A stretch of DNA of 64,000 nucleotides. Origin: Klebsiella quasivariicola. GTDB lineage: Bacteria; Pseudomonadota; Gammaproteobacteria; Enterobacterales; Enterobacteriaceae. The stretch spans positions 3,224,001-3,288,000 of the forward strand of contig NZ_CP022823.1 of NCBI RefSeq assembly GCF_002269255.1. Reading direction: 5' to 3'. Made by a program: the position numbers and the translations under genes. Shown piece after piece: positions 27,894 to 41,868 of this stretch. Each line of letters begins with the position of its first letter. Within the stretch, counting starts at the first letter, position 1. The notes under the pieces are model-generated. The model did not search any database. It was not told where the DNA came from and saw only the letters and a list, made by a program, of their open reading frames with translations.

Positions 27894-28241
27894 CTATTGT
27901 ACCTTCTCGTGCAGCTCAATCAATTCGGCGACCAGCTCACGGGCCAGCATGGAGGTCATCAGATGGTCCTGAGCATGCACCAGCACCAGGCTGACCTTCA
28001 TTTTGCCTTCGCCTTCGTCGCTTTCGATAAGCTGGGTCTGTACGCGATGCGCCTCGCTCAGCGCCTGGCGCGACTGCTCCATCATCGCTTTCGCGGCAGC
28101 AAAATCCCCCTGCTTCGCCTGCTTCAGCGCGGCATAGGCCAGGCTGCGGGCTTGTCCGGAGTTGATAATCAGCCCCATCACCACCTCTTCGAGGTCATTT
28201 TCCGGGGTCTCTACCGCGTCGATGTTGTCCAGATCAAACAT
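27894..28241 (-). CDS. chbA: PTS N,N'-diacetylchitobiose-specific EIIA component ChbA
   Basis: EIIA of the lactose/chitobiose PTS family, 115 residues (E. coli 116), a soluble three-helix trimer. The phosphorylated histidine is His89 in LVLVHAQDHLM; the N-terminal acidic tail (about residues 1-18) is less conserved. It passes phosphate from HPr to ChbB. It lies 53 bases after chbC in the operon. Confidence 0.95.
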   Translation of the reverse strand: MFDLDNIDAVETPENDLEEVVMGLIINSGQARSLAYAALKQAKQGDFAAAKAMMEQSRQALSEAHRVQTQLIESDEGEGKMKVSLVLVHAQDHLMTSMLARELVAELIELHEKVQ

Positions 28242-28294
28242 AATATTTCCCTCATTTATCAGGCGGTACGGGATGCTGCCCGTACCGCGCGGTA

Positions 28295-29653
28295 TCAGAA
28301 TTTCAGTGCGTTAGCGATATCTTCTTCGCTCTCTTCCTGCTCGATGACGGTCTGCGCTTTATTCGACAGCACCACAAACGGCAGGTAGACCAGAGTCGCG
28401 ACGCCAAGGTTGAACAGGGCGACCAGCAGGGCAGCCACGCTGCCGTTACTGTTAAAGAACGCTCCCAGACCGGTCGGCATGGTCCACGGCGCCAGGTTGG
28501 TCACCGGTGGGATAATCCCCAGGCTGTAGGCCGCCAGCGTAATGGCCGCCAGAATCGGCTGGACCAGCACGAACGGGATGAACATCACCGGGTTCATGAT
28601 GATCGGCAGGCCAAACAGAATCGGTTCGTTAATCTGGAAGATACCTGACGGCAGCGCCAGCTTCGCAACCTGACGATGGTCAGCGCGGCGGGAAGCGATA
28701 AAGATGGCGATAATCAGGCCCAGCGTCGCTCCGGAGCCACCCAGCAGGATGTAGGAGTCGAGCATCGGCTTGGCCCAGAAGTGGAACTGTTTGCCCGCTT
28801 CGATGGCCGCATCGACAGAGCCGTACTGGTTGTACAGCGCGATGTTTTCCAGCGCCCACGGGGTCATGATGCCGTTATCCAGTGCGGTCAGCGCCAGGGA
28901 GCCGTGCACGCCGAAGAACCACAGCAGGGAGTTAAAGATAACGTATGCCCAGCCAACCACGCTGCCCATCGCCGCCAGCGGCGTGGAGATGGAGTCCATG
29001 ATGATCTGGTGGAAGTTGCTGCCGTAGCTCGCCAGGGCCCACGAGATAATGCCGAAGATGGAGAGGATCAAGAAGCCCGGGATCAGCGCGGAAAAAGAGC
29101 GCGATACCGACCCTGGGACGCTGTCCGGCAGTCTGATCACCCAGTTACGACGGATAACGAAGGTGAACAGTTCCGCGACAACCAGACCGATAATCATCCC
29201 GGAGATGATGTTCTGCCCGCCCAGCCAGTTGGCCCCCACCGCATAGGCTTCGCCCACGCTATACGGGGTCACGGTCATGAAAGCCGCCACCGCCAGCAGA
29301 CCCGCGGCCATCGGGTCAACTTTGCGCTCTTCCGCCAGCGCGGAGCCGATAAAGAACGGCGCCATCAGCGACATAATGCCGAGGGTACCGTTATAGACGT
29401 TTCCGCCGATAGCCTTAAAGCCGTTTAAGGTTTCAATGGTGGAGGCATCCAGGCGAATGCCCATGGAATAAAAGAAAGAGCCCTCGCCGAAGCTCAGAAA
29501 AACGTTGTTAATTAATACAAACATGGCCCCGGCGAGGGTCAGCGGCATTAATTTAATAAATCCGTTTTTAATCGCATTAATATGCGGCTGCTTTCCTATT
29601 TTCACTGCAAAAGGAAGGAGTACCTTTTCAAGCGAGTCGATCACTTTACTCAT
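28295..29653 (-). CDS. chbC: PTS N,N'-diacetylchitobiose-specific EIIC component ChbC
   Basis: Membrane permease of the chitobiose PTS, 452 residues with about ten transmembrane helices; it binds and translocates the disaccharide while ChbB phosphorylates it. Family segments include [20 protein letters not shown] near residue 30 and [17 protein letters not shown] near 335, the latter holding the conserved NEP motif. The start at 29653 ([16 protein letters not shown]) matches E. coli; eight upstream codons were excluded. It is 147 bases after chbB, a gap that holds AT-rich leader sequence only. Confidence 0.95.
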   Translation of the reverse strand: MSKVIDSLEKVLLPFAVKIGKQPHINAIKNGFIKLMPLTLAGAMFVLINNVFLSFGEGSFFYSMGIRLDASTIETLNGFKAIGGNVYNGTLGIMSLMAPFFIGSALAEERKVDPMAAGLLAVAAFMTVTPYSVGEAYAVGANWLGGQNIISGMIIGLVVAELFTFVIRRNWVIRLPDSVPGSVSRSFSALIPGFLILSIFGIISWALASYGSNFHQIIMDSISTPLAAMGSVVGWAYVIFNSLLWFFGVHGSLALTALDNGIMTPWALENIALYNQYGSVDAAIEAGKQFHFWAKPMLDSYILLGGSGATLGLIIAIFIASRRADHRQVAKLALPSGIFQINEPILFGLPIIMNPVMFIPFVLVQPILAAITLAAYSLGIIPPVTNLAPWTMPTGLGAFFNSNGSVAALLVALFNLGVATLVYLPFVVLSNKAQTVIEQEESEEDIANALKF

Positions 29654-29800
29654 AGTCAATACCCTTAAAAGCCGCAATAAGCTATTACGGCGATGATGTA
29701 TGAAATTACTCTTTGACGGGAAAATAAACTCTTTATTTTTTGACGTCCGGCAACAGGGTGCCGCCAGGCGTCAAAATACATCGAGTTTTAAAATTTAAAA

Positions 29801-30121
29801 TTATTGTGCTGCAGCTTTCTTAATGGCCGCGACGGCGGCTTTCAATACACCTAAACCATCCACCTTGCCATAGAGAAGAGAATCGATGACTTCTACCGGT
29901 TTATTTGGCAGCAGACGCTGAATTTCCGGTAACATATACGCAATTTGTGGGCCTAATAATACCACGTCGGCTTCCGGTCCCTTTTCACCCGCGAGAGTTT
30001 CGGGATAGGCTTCAATAATGACCGGGACTTCGTATTTTTCTGCCTGCGCGCGCATTTTGGAGACCAGCAGTGACGTGGACATGCCTGCCGAGCAGAACAG
30101 ATAGATGTGTTTCTTTTCCAT
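29801..30121 (-). CDS. chbB: PTS N,N'-diacetylchitobiose-specific EIIB component ChbB
   Basis: EIIB of the lactose/chitobiose type, 106 residues as in E. coli. The phosphocysteine is Cys10 in [14 protein letters not shown], the P-loop of the family. It accepts phosphate from ChbA His89 and transfers it to chitobiose in ChbC. First gene of the operon; its promoter region lies between it and osmE. Confidence 0.95.
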   Translation of the reverse strand: MEKKHIYLFCSAGMSTSLLVSKMRAQAEKYEVPVIIEAYPETLAGEKGPEADVVLLGPQIAYMLPEIQRLLPNKPVEVIDSLLYGKVDGLGVLKAAVAAIKKAAAQ

Positions 30122-30235
30122 GAACGCTTCCTCAATGTGTGAGACCAGGGCCTTCAGTAACCGCTGAGAGCCGGTAAGACTGGTAACATCCGGTTAATTC
30201 TGTTTATGGGTTGAGTATACGGCAACCTGAGCCAC

Positions 30236-30330
30236 GAGGATAATTCGCTGTTGAACAGAATTGTCTCTCATTGACCTCCGGTTTTGACTACCTTCACATT
30301 TTCACCCAAATAATTCGCGCAATTAAATAA
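30236..30330 (-). promoter_or_regulatory. Candidate paired NagC operators of the chb operon
   Basis: The octamer TAATTCGC occurs twice, at 30241-30248 and 30311-30318, exactly 70 bases apart, each in an AT-rich surround resembling the NagC site (its complement is GCGAATTA). In E. coli NagC represses chb through two operators, possibly by looping. They lie 120-200 bases upstream of chbB. Confidence 0.5.
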
Positions 30331-30344
30331 GCATCAGTACTCGC

Positions 30345-30371
30345 AAAAAAGCCCGACCAATGGTCGGGCTT
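30345..30371 (-). terminator. osmE terminator
   Basis: aagcccgacca / tggtcgggctt with six A's at its left end, which read as a U-tract on the minus strand. It lies 29 bases beyond the osmE stop. Confidence 0.85.
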
Positions 30372-30399
30372 ACGTATGACTCAGTAAACAGTAGGAAGC

Positions 30400-30738
30400 T
30401 TACTTGGCGTTGCGCGGGTCGGTATCATACTCAGCGCAGGTCTGGTAGCCGGAGTTCATGACATGGCCTGTTTCGTCGAGGGCCACAAAATAGGTTTCCA
30501 CTTTACCATCTCGTTGACCGAGGATGTAGGTCTGACAGGTGCCGCGAGCATGGACCATGGTAACTTCCGTTGAAGGTTTGCCGGCAATCTGCATCACCTG
30601 CTGACGCGACATCCCTTTCTTAACATCTTTCACCACCGGCTGAGTAAACTGGTCTTTGGTACGGTCGTAAGCGGTACAGCCCGCGAGTAAGGTTAACGCG
30701 ACGGTGACGCCCAGTATTCCTGCTAAGCTTTTGTTCAT
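30400..30738 (-). CDS. osmE: Osmotically inducible lipoprotein OsmE
   Basis: A 112-residue outer-membrane lipoprotein of the SmpA/OmlA (BamE-like) fold. The signal peptide ends in the lipobox LLAGC, so the mature protein starts at the acylated Cys20. The remaining domain ([16 protein letters not shown] near residue 42) matches E. coli OsmE across its 112 residues. Induced by osmotic stress and in stationary phase in E. coli; a structural or stabilising envelope role is assumed. Confidence 0.94.
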   Translation of the reverse strand: MNKSLAGILGVTVALTLLAGCTAYDRTKDQFTQPVVKDVKKGMSRQQVMQIAGKPSTEVTMVHARGTCQTYILGQRDGKVETYFVALDETGHVMNSGYQTCAEYDTDPRNAK

Positions 30739-31020
30739 TTTGGTTCCTCTCTTCTACTGTGTAACGATAAGCCTGGAATAAATAGTGTTATTTTTCAAGC
30801 CGAACTGCGAAATCATGTCTGATTGTGTTATTGCGTAAACAGGATTGATCTGCCGCCGTCGGACGGCGGCGCAACGCGCGGTACAGCATCTATAATGAAA
30901 ACCTATGTCATTGATTGCCTTCTTTTCCGGCAGTCAAAACCCCGGTCCTTGTCGTTTCAGCGGCAAAGAGGTAGCTTTAAGCCAACAGCTTGCCAAACAG
31001 ATTCACTTTCGGAGGGCGCG

Positions 31021-31848
31021 ATGACGCTACAACAAGAGATTATTCAGGCGCTGGGCGCAAAGCCGCAGATTGATGTCGCCGGCGAGATCCGCCGCAGCGT
31101 GGATTTTCTGAAATCCTACCTGCAGACCTACCCGTTTATTAAATCGCTGGTGCTGGGTATTAGCGGCGGTCAGGACTCCACCCTGACGGGAAAACTATGC
31201 CAGATGGCGATTAACGAACTGCGTGCCGAAACCGGCGACAGCAGCCTGCAGTTTATCGCCGTCCGTTTACCCTACGGCGTGCAGGCGGATGAGCAGGACT
31301 GCCAGGACGCCATCGCCTTTATCCAGCCTGACCGGGTGTTGACGGTCAATATTAAAGCTGCGGTGCTGGCCAGCGAACAGGCGCTGCGCGAAGCAGGGAT
31401 CGAACTGAGCGACTTTGTTCGCGGTAACGAAAAAGCCCGTGAGCGAATGAAGGCCCAGTACAGCATCGCCGGAATGACCAAAGGGGTGGTGGTCGGCACC
31501 GATCATGCGGCGGAAGCAATTACCGGCTTCTTCACCAAATATGGCGACGGCGGCACCGACATCAACCCAATTTTCCGCCTGAACAAACGTCAGGGCAAAC
31601 AGCTGCTGGCCCATCTCGGCTGCCCGGAACATCTGTATAAGAAGCTGCCGACCGCCGACCTGGAAGACGATCGCCCCTCCCTGCCGGATGAAGTGGCCCT
31701 GGGTGTCACCTACGATAACATCGACGATTATCTGGAAGGCAAAACGCTGGACCCCAGTATCGCCAAAACCATCGAAGGCTGGTATCTGAAAACCGAACAC
31801 AAGCGTCGGCCGCCGATCACCGTCTTTGACGATTTCTGGAAAAAATAG
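31021..31848 (+). CDS. nadE: NH3-dependent NAD synthetase
   Basis: Final enzyme of NAD synthesis: it adenylates nicotinate adenine dinucleotide with ATP and amidates it with ammonia. From the ATG at 31021 it has 275 residues, as in E. coli. The PP-loop [15 protein letters not shown] near residue 45 binds ATP, and [20 protein letters not shown] near 160 forms the NaAD site. No glutaminase domain is present. The ATG follows cggagggcg; the longer open frame upstream (from 30823) is not conserved and was excluded. It ends in a strong terminator. Confidence 0.96.
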   Translation: MTLQQEIIQALGAKPQIDVAGEIRRSVDFLKSYLQTYPFIKSLVLGISGGQDSTLTGKLCQMAINELRAETGDSSLQFIAVRLPYGVQADEQDCQDAIAFIQPDRVLTVNIKAAVLASEQALREAGIELSDFVRGNEKARERMKAQYSIAGMTKGVVVGTDHAAEAITGFFTKYGDGGTDINPIFRLNKRQGKQLLAHLGCPEHLYKKLPTADLEDDRPSLPDEVALGVTYDNIDDYLEGKTLDPSIAKTIEGWYLKTEHKRRPPITVFDDFWKK

Positions 31849-31859
31849 TCCCTCTTCCG

Positions 31860-31886
31860 CCCCGGCCCGCGCCGGGGTTATTTTTT
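31860..31886 (+). terminator. nadE terminator
   Basis: A 7-bp perfect GC stem ccccggc / gccgggg (31860-31866, 31871-31877) followed by ttatttttt. Confidence 0.93.
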
Positions 31887-31915
31887 GCGCTTTTCGCCGC
31901 AAAAACCGCCTGCTA

Positions 31916-31935
31916 TACTGGATAGATAGACAGTA
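31916..31935 (+). promoter_or_regulatory. LexA (SOS) box of cho
   Basis: TACTGGATAGATAGACAGTA: the CTGT-N8-ACAG pattern with a single change in the left half (CTGG). It overlaps the expected promoter and is 13 bases ahead of the GTG start. SOS control of cho is known in E. coli. Confidence 0.82.
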
Positions 31936-31947
31936 TCAGGAGTTATT

Positions 31948-32811
31948 GTGGCCAGAAAGCAATCTGCCCCGCGTCTGGAGTTTGAGGCGGCGGCGATCTA
32001 TGAATATCCCGAACACCTTCGCCCGTGGCTGGAGACATTGCCAAAGCTACCGGGCGTCTATCAGTTTCACGGCGACAGCGACACGATGCCGCTCTATATC
32101 GGTAAGAGCGTCAACCTCCGCAGCCGCGTGTTGTCCCATTTGCGCACCCCCGAAGAGGCCGCGATGCTGCGTCAGTCGCGGCGTATCACCTGGCAGCGCA
32201 CCGCAGGTGAACTGGGAGCGCTGCTGCTGGAGGCGCAGCTGATTAAAGAGCAGCAGCCGCTGTTTAACAAGCGGCTACGGCGTAACAAGCAGCTCTGCGC
32301 CTGGCTGCTTGCGGACGACCGGCCGCAGATTGTCTATGCCCGCGAGGTTGATTTCTCGCACCAGCAGCATCTCTATGGTCTGTTCGCCAACCGGCGGGCG
32401 GCGCTGCAGATGCTGCAGACCCTTGCTGACGAACAGCGCCTCTGTTATGGCCTGCTCGGCCTGGAGCCGCTCAGCCGCGGCCGCGCCTGCTTTCGCTCCG
32501 CGCTGGGCCGCTGCGCCGGCGCCTGCTGTGGAAAGGAGAGCGTGGAGGCGCACCGCCAGCGCCTGCTGGCGCAGATGAGCAGACTGCAGCTGGTGTGCTG
32601 GCCGTGGGCGGGGCCGGTGGCGCTTGAGGAGCGCGGGGCAGATATGACGCAGTATCACGTCATTCATAACTGGCTGTGGCTGGGCGCCGTCGACTCGCTC
32701 GACCAGGCCGCTGAGCTGACCCGTCTGCCCGCCGGGTTTGACCAGGATGGTTACAAGATCCTCTGTAAGCCTCTGCTCAGCGGCAACTACCCGCTGCACC
32801 CGCTGGGCTGA
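31948..32811 (+). CDS. cho: Excinuclease Cho (UvrC homologue)
   Basis: SOS-inducible endonuclease that makes the 3' incision in nucleotide excision repair with UvrAB, coping with bulky lesions that UvrC handles poorly. The 287-residue protein has the GIY-YIG nuclease domain at the N-terminus (LPGVYQFHGDSDTMPLYIGK near residue 33) and corresponds to the N-terminal half of UvrC; a cysteine-rich segment (GRCAGACCG) is near residue 190. The start is GTG at 31948, chosen from the aggag site 5 bases upstream. A LexA box precedes it. Confidence 0.93.
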   Translation: MARKQSAPRLEFEAAAIYEYPEHLRPWLETLPKLPGVYQFHGDSDTMPLYIGKSVNLRSRVLSHLRTPEEAAMLRQSRRITWQRTAGELGALLLEAQLIKEQQPLFNKRLRRNKQLCAWLLADDRPQIVYAREVDFSHQQHLYGLFANRRAALQMLQTLADEQRLCYGLLGLEPLSRGRACFRSALGRCAGACCGKESVEAHRQRLLAQMSRLQLVCWPWAGPVALEERGADMTQYHVIHNWLWLGAVDSLDQAAELTRLPAGFDQDGYKILCKPLLSGNYPLHPLG

Positions 32812-32825
32812 GAAGCCACCAATAA

Positions 32826-32884
32826 AAAACCGCCGGTCCTGCCCAACGCCTGATGGCATTATTGGGCAAGACCGGCGGTCTTGA
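32826..32884. terminator. Bidirectional terminator between cho and spy
   Basis: A long hairpin whose outer arms accgccggtc / gaccggcggt (from 32829 and ending 32880) and inner arms gccca / tgggc pair around a 17-nt loop. It has six A's on the left and T-rich sequence on the right. Confidence 0.85.
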
Positions 32885-32901
32885 TTCAGTACGCTACATT
32901 A

Positions 32902-33387
32902 TTATTCAGCTGGTGCAGGCATTTTACCTGCCGGCGCGTTGCGTTCTGTCAGATGCTTCTCAAAATTAGCATTGAACTGTTTTTTCTGCTCTGGAGTCAG
33001 AATGTTGTAGATCTTGTTCTGCGTTTCCAGACGGGACAGCGCCATCGCTTTATGCTGCGCTTCCATCTTATCGATCTGCGCTTCCGCTTTCGTCTTATCG
33101 AAGGTGTCGCTGGCGATCAGATCGTGCATCGCGCGGCGTTCTTCAAGGGACGGACGTTTCATATTTTCGCGCTGGCTCTTCATGATGTCGCGGATCTGTT
33201 GCTTCTGCGTATCGGTCAGGTTCAGGCCTTTAAACATCATGTCATGCTGACCCGGGCCGCCTTTATGATGCATCATCATCGGCTTGCTGTCGCTCGGCGC
33301 AGCGGTGGTATCGGCGGCGTGTGCCAGGTTAGCCGCGCCCAGAGCCAGAGTAGAGGCAACAAACAGTGCAGTGAGTTTCTTCATCAT
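32902..33387 (-). CDS. spy: Periplasmic ATP-independent chaperone Spy
   Basis: A cradle-shaped dimeric chaperone that holds unfolded proteins in the periplasm during envelope stress. It has 161 residues, as in E. coli. A signal peptide of about 23 residues (AANLAHA|ADT) is followed by the two family motifs LTxxQ (LNLTDTQKQQI near residue 56 and ILTPEQKKQF near 135) and long charged helices. A BaeR box is present 124 bases upstream, so BaeSR (and Cpx) induction is expected. Confidence 0.95.
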   Translation of the reverse strand: MMKKLTALFVASTLALGAANLAHAADTTAAPSDSKPMMMHHKGGPGQHDMMFKGLNLTDTQKQQIRDIMKSQRENMKRPSLEERRAMHDLIASDTFDKTKAEAQIDKMEAQHKAMALSRLETQNKIYNILTPEQKKQFNANFEKHLTERNAPAGKMPAPAE

Positions 33388-33510
33388 TCAATCCTTACTT
33401 TACGTTATTCTTACGGCGCGTTGCCGTGTTGACGAGATTAACTTTACGACGTTAATCGTCAATTAGTCAGAGCAAGAGTAAAACAATGAAAGTGTAAAAA
33501 ACAGTTTCTC

Positions 33511-33528
33511 GCCAATTATGGAGAAAAT
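33511..33528 (-). promoter_or_regulatory. BaeR box of spy
   Basis: Read on the minus strand the site is ATTTTCTCCATAATTGGC, agreeing with the 18-base BaeR consensus (TTTTTCTCCATDATTGGC) at all but the first base. Spy is a classic BaeR target. Confidence 0.85.
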
Positions 33529-33693
33529 AAGGAATTTAGACGAAGAATTTCAATAAAAAATAAATAACTTGCTGTTTTGCAGAGAAATTATGGAGAGTAT
33601 AAAAGAGGAGAGATTAAAAACAAAGCATTTTACCAGGAATAATCTGCAAATTTACACTGGGGCACGAAAAAAATAAGATGACGAAAAACGACG

Positions 33694-33730
33694 TGCAAAA
33701 TAAAGCAGGCCGCCCGGCGGACGGCTTGCC
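33694..33730 (-). terminator. ast operon terminator
   Basis: Arms gcaggccg (33706-33713 region) and cggcttgc just before astE's end pair with one G-T. On the minus strand the hairpin is followed by tttattttg. It closes the astCADBE transcript. Confidence 0.7.
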
Positions 33731-33731
33731 C

Positions 33732-34697
33732 TCAGGATAATTTCTCCAGCATCAGGCCAGCGCGCAATCCTTTCGCCACCGTCGGGTTGGGAAACAGGAC
33801 ATACTCCGGCTCAGGCCCCACCACATATCGCGTCTCACCCTCCTCCGCCAGCAGCGTGCCGGGTTCGAAGGGGGTGAAGTTCTGCGTCTGATCCGCCATA
33901 TGCAAGCGGAAATCATCGCTATGGCGGGTTAGCTGCTGTACCACCCGGTAGCGCAGCGGCTCTGGGGCGTCGGCAATGGCCAAATCCCCCACCAGCAGCC
34001 GGGAAAGCGCTCCTTCGGCGGCGGCAAACTGCGTCAGATCGTTTTCACCCAACGGCAGCGCTTTGCCCAGCTCAAGGGTGCAGGCCAGCGCCGCGAACCG
34101 TTCGCAGCTGAAGTGGGTGAAGGTCCCGCCTGGCTGGCGATGAAACACCAGCGCCTCCAGCCCGGCGCCGCCCAGCCAGTGAAGAAAATCCTCCTCCCAC
34201 GGCGTATCGCGGGCCGGGAGCACGCCGAAGCGCGGATGCAGCGACCCGCGGATGGCGGTATGCAGATCGAGATGCCAGCGCGGACCGCCGTGGTCGCGAT
34301 AGAAGCGGGCCACCGCCTGCTCCAGCCGCTGCGCCCGCTGCGTCTCCTCACTGGCCGGGAACTGCCGCCAGCGCTCGCCAAACATGCGGTTCATATCGCT
34401 GTGCAGATAGCGCTTATTCGCCCGCAGCGCCGGTGGGTTGCCGACGATCACCAGCAGCCGCCAGCGCAGCGGGAGTTGCTCGCGAACCAGTTGCTGCACC
34501 AGCCGGTCGACGATCTCCACCGGTGCCGTTTCGTTGCCATGAATGGCGCAGGAGAGTACCAGCCCGCGCTCGCAGCGCGCATGCGGCGTCAGCTCAAGGA
34601 TCCCCTCCCCGAGCCAGTGCCAGCGAAAGTGCGCCGTCTCGCCGTGAAAATGGTGGGGCAGACGCCCCGCCAGGGTTAATGCCAGAAAGTGTTCCAC
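33732..34697 (-). CDS. astE: Succinylglutamate desuccinylase
   Basis: Fifth and last step of the arginine succinyltransferase (AST) pathway: it splits N-succinylglutamate to succinate and glutamate. A zinc carboxypeptidase-like (M14/AspA family) protein of 321 residues. Zinc ligands are in [13 protein letters not shown] (His and Glu, near residue 53) and [12 protein letters not shown] (His near 147). It is nine bases after astB. Cytoplasmic. Confidence 0.95.
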   Translation of the reverse strand: MEHFLALTLAGRLPHHFHGETAHFRWHWLGEGILELTPHARCERGLVLSCAIHGNETAPVEIVDRLVQQLVREQLPLRWRLLVIVGNPPALRANKRYLHSDMNRMFGERWRQFPASEETQRAQRLEQAVARFYRDHGGPRWHLDLHTAIRGSLHPRFGVLPARDTPWEEDFLHWLGGAGLEALVFHRQPGGTFTHFSCERFAALACTLELGKALPLGENDLTQFAAAEGALSRLLVGDLAIADAPEPLRYRVVQQLTRHSDDFRLHMADQTQNFTPFEPGTLLAEEGETRYVVGPEPEYVLFPNPTVAKGLRAGLMLEKLS

Positions 34698-34706
34698 CGC
34701 GCCCCC

Positions 34707-39806
<5,100 letters not shown>

Positions 39807-39828
39807 TTATTACGCTGTAAATGTAGAT

Positions 39829-39844
39829 TGCACGGTTCGTGCCA
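39829..39844 (-). promoter_or_regulatory. Sigma-54 promoter of the ast operon
   Basis: On the minus strand: TGGCAC-gaacc-GTGCA, the -24/-12 pattern TGGCAC-N5-TTGCA with one mismatch. It would start RNA near 39817, about 60 bases before astC. E. coli astC is transcribed from a nitrogen-regulated sigma-54 promoter with NtrC. Confidence 0.85.
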
Positions 39845-40193
39845 GCCAGCGATAAAAATGCATAAACCGGATGAGATAACGCAAAATCAAGGAGTTACAA
39901 CCATTCACTATTCACATAAAATGCATATTTAGTGAATAAGTATCCGATAAAGGGGGATAAACAGTGATTAACAAAGATAAGTTATGCAACGGTAAGATAT
40001 AATTCTGTAATTGTGATCCTCTGCGAAATTTATCGTAGCTATTTGCCCTTTTTTGGCGCGGCATGCCCGCAAAAGGGGCAACCACGGCACGCTCATGCGC
40101 AGCGATTGGCAGAATGATGTATCGGGTGGCAGCCAGCCTGGCGAATTTCTGCTACCATCCCTGCACTATTCACCTTGCACAGTGGCAGCGACT
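39845..40193. promoter_or_regulatory. Intergenic region, ast enhancer and xthA promoter
   Basis: No gene seen. At 39909-39938 the perfect arms tattcac / gtgaata flank an AT-rich core containing atgcat, resembling overlapping ArgR half-sites; ArgR and NtrC both activate ast from such a position in enteric bacteria. The right part must hold the xthA promoter (RpoS-dependent in E. coli), which I could not pin down. Confidence 0.45.
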
Positions 40194-41000
40194 ATGAAAT
40201 TCGTCTCTTTTAATATCAACGGCCTGCGTGCCCGCCCACACCAACTGGCCGCCATCGTCGAAAAACACCAGCCGGACGTGATTGGCCTGCAGGAAACCAA
40301 AGTTCACGACGACATGTTCCCTCTGGAAGAAGTTGCCAGACTCGGCTACAACGTCTTTTATCACGGGCAGAAAGGCCATTATGGCGTCGCGCTGCTGACC
40401 AAAGAGACGCCGATTGCCGTCCGCCGCGGTTTCCCGGACGATGGCGAAGAGGCTCAACGCCGCATCATCATGGCGGAGATCCCATCGCCTTTCGGCAACG
40501 TCACCGTGATTAACGGCTATTTCCCGCAGGGTGAAAGCCGCGATCATGAAACCAAATTCCCGGCCAAAGCGGCGTTCTATCAGAATCTACAGAACTATCT
40601 GGAGACCGAACTCAACAAAGAGCAGCCGGTGCTGATCATGGGCGACATGAACATCAGTCCTACCGATCTCGACATCGGTATCGGCGAAGAGAACCGCAAA
40701 CGCTGGCTGCGCACCGGCAAATGTTCCTTCCTGCCGGAAGAGCGGGAATGGATGGACCGCCTGTTGGGCTGGGGGCTGGTGGACACCTGGCGTCAGGCTA
40801 ACCCGGACAATCAGGAGCACTTCTCGTGGTTTGATTACCGCTCCAAAGGCTTCGACGATAACCGCGGGCTGCGCATCGACCTGCTGCTGGCCAGCCAGCC
40901 TCTGGCGCAGCGCTGCGTGGAGACCGGGATCGATTATGAGATCCGTGGGATGGAAAAACCGTCCGACCACGCGCCGGTGTGGGCCACCTTCCGACCATAA
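40194..41000 (+). CDS. xthA: Exonuclease III
   Basis: Major apurinic/apyrimidinic endonuclease and 3' repair exonuclease of base-excision repair. The product is 268 residues, identical in length to E. coli XthA. The Mg-dependent EEP-fold motifs are all present: [13 protein letters not shown] (residues 5-17), [10 protein letters not shown] near 31, [13 protein letters not shown] near 150 and the C-terminal [10 protein letters not shown] with the catalytic His. The ATG at 40194 gives the conserved [11 protein letters not shown] start; the longer open frame is not conserved. Confidence 0.97.
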   Translation: MKFVSFNINGLRARPHQLAAIVEKHQPDVIGLQETKVHDDMFPLEEVARLGYNVFYHGQKGHYGVALLTKETPIAVRRGFPDDGEEAQRRIIMAEIPSPFGNVTVINGYFPQGESRDHETKFPAKAAFYQNLQNYLETELNKEQPVLIMGDMNISPTDLDIGIGEENRKRWLRTGKCSFLPEEREWMDRLLGWGLVDTWRQANPDNQEHFSWFDYRSKGFDDNRGLRIDLLLASQPLAQRCVETGIDYEIRGMEKPSDHAPVWATFRP

Positions 41001-41156
41001 TTCGCCCCTTCTCTCGCCTCCCGCTCTGCGGGGGGCAGAATTTCCTGAGCAAAATCAACAAAGCGACGGTAAAGCATTGTGACCGTTGTCGGAACAGGAT
41101 ACTGTCGCGCGCACTTTTTGATGTCCACCGCGCCCAGGCTGTACAGGAGAACCCCC

Positions 41157-41211
41157 ATGCAAAAGAAGCCGTCATCCGGCCATTGGTAAAGGGCTGGGAC
41201 TTCTCGCGCTG
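41157..41211 (+). other. Displaced 5' end of ydjX (apparent +1 frameshift)
   Basis: A well-placed start (caggaga then ATG at 41157) reads MQKKPSSGHW and stops at 41187-41189. If one C is dropped from the ggcc at 41178-41181 the frame continues as IGKGLGLLALVATLAV straight into the ydjX body, giving the expected N-terminal membrane helix. The gene is therefore probably frameshifted here, or the base is a sequence error. Confidence 0.6.
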
Positions 41212-41868
41212 GTGGCCACGCTGGCCGTGATCAGCCATCGCGTCGGTCTCCACGATCTGCTGACTCATCTGCATCTGCTTCAGGACACCCTGCGCCATCA
41301 TGGCGCCTGGGGATATCTGGTCTATGTTGCGCTATTTATCATTGCCACCCTGTGTCTCATCCCCGGCAGCCTGCTGGTGATCGCCGGTGGGATGCTCTTC
41401 GGCCCGCTGCCAGGCTCCCTGCTCTCGTTTGCCGCCGCCACCGTCGCCTCTTCGCTGTCGTTTTTGCTTGCCCGCTGGCTTGGGCGCGATCTGCTGCAGC
41501 GCTATGTGGGCCATACCGCCGTCTTTCAGGCGATTGAGCGCGGTATCGCCCGCAGCGGTAGCGATTTCCTGATCCTCACCCGCCTGGTGCCGCTCTTTCC
41601 CTACAACATTCAGAACTACGCCTACGGTCTGACGGCGATCCGCTTCTGGCCCTTTACCCTGATCTCCGCCGTCACCACCCTGCCGGGTCTGGTCATCTAT
41701 TCGGTGATGGCCAGCGAACTGGCCCGCGAGGGGGTGACCCTCGCCTTCGCGCTCAAACTGAGCCTCGCCGGCGGACTGCTGTTTGCCCTGGTGCAGATGG
41801 GCAAACGGTTTGCCCGCGCCCGTCGCGTGGCGGCGTGCAGTGAGGAGGTGCGCCATGACCCGACCTGA
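41212..41868 (+). CDS. ydjX: TVP38/TMEM64 family inner-membrane protein YdjX (5' end disrupted)
   Basis: A DedA/VTT-superfamily membrane protein, possibly a lipid scramblase or transporter. The intact part is 218 residues, against about 236 in E. coli YdjX. Conserved segments are LCLIPGSLLVIAGGMLFGPL near residue 45, a LARWLGRDLL segment near 86, and LTRLVPLFPYNIQNYAYGL near 120. As written, translation must use a GTG at 41212 with no ribosome site, cutting into the first membrane helix; the natural start at 41157 is out of frame by one base. First gene of a seven-gene cluster; ydjZ overlaps its end by 14 bases. E. coli's ydjY is missing between them. Confidence 0.8.
   Translation: MATLAVISHRVGLHDLLTHLHLLQDTLRHHGAWGYLVYVALFIIATLCLIPGSLLVIAGGMLFGPLPGSLLSFAAATVASSLSFLLARWLGRDLLQRYVGHTAVFQAIERGIARSGSDFLILTRLVPLFPYNIQNYAYGLTAIRFWPFTLISAVTTLPGLVIYSVMASELAREGVTLAFALKLSLAGGLLFALVQMGKRFARARRVAACSEEVRHDPT

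Larger units (their letters stand above)
33388..33731 (-). promoter_or_regulatory. spy upstream region, 344 bases, no gene
   Basis: This AT-rich gap carries no convincing reading frame. It holds the spy promoter, a BaeR box (33511-33528), a weaker second copy (33583-33600), GTAAA-type half sites that could bind CpxR nearer the gene, and the terminator of the ast operon at its right end. Confidence 0.6.

Noticed and set aside
30823..31020. N-terminal extension of NAD synthetase
   Set aside because: Only the ATG at 31021 has a ribosome site and gives the family's 275 residues.
40053..40193. N-terminal extension of exonuclease III
   Set aside because: The added 47 residues are not part of the family; the ATG at 40194 gives the exact conserved start and a normal 268-residue length.
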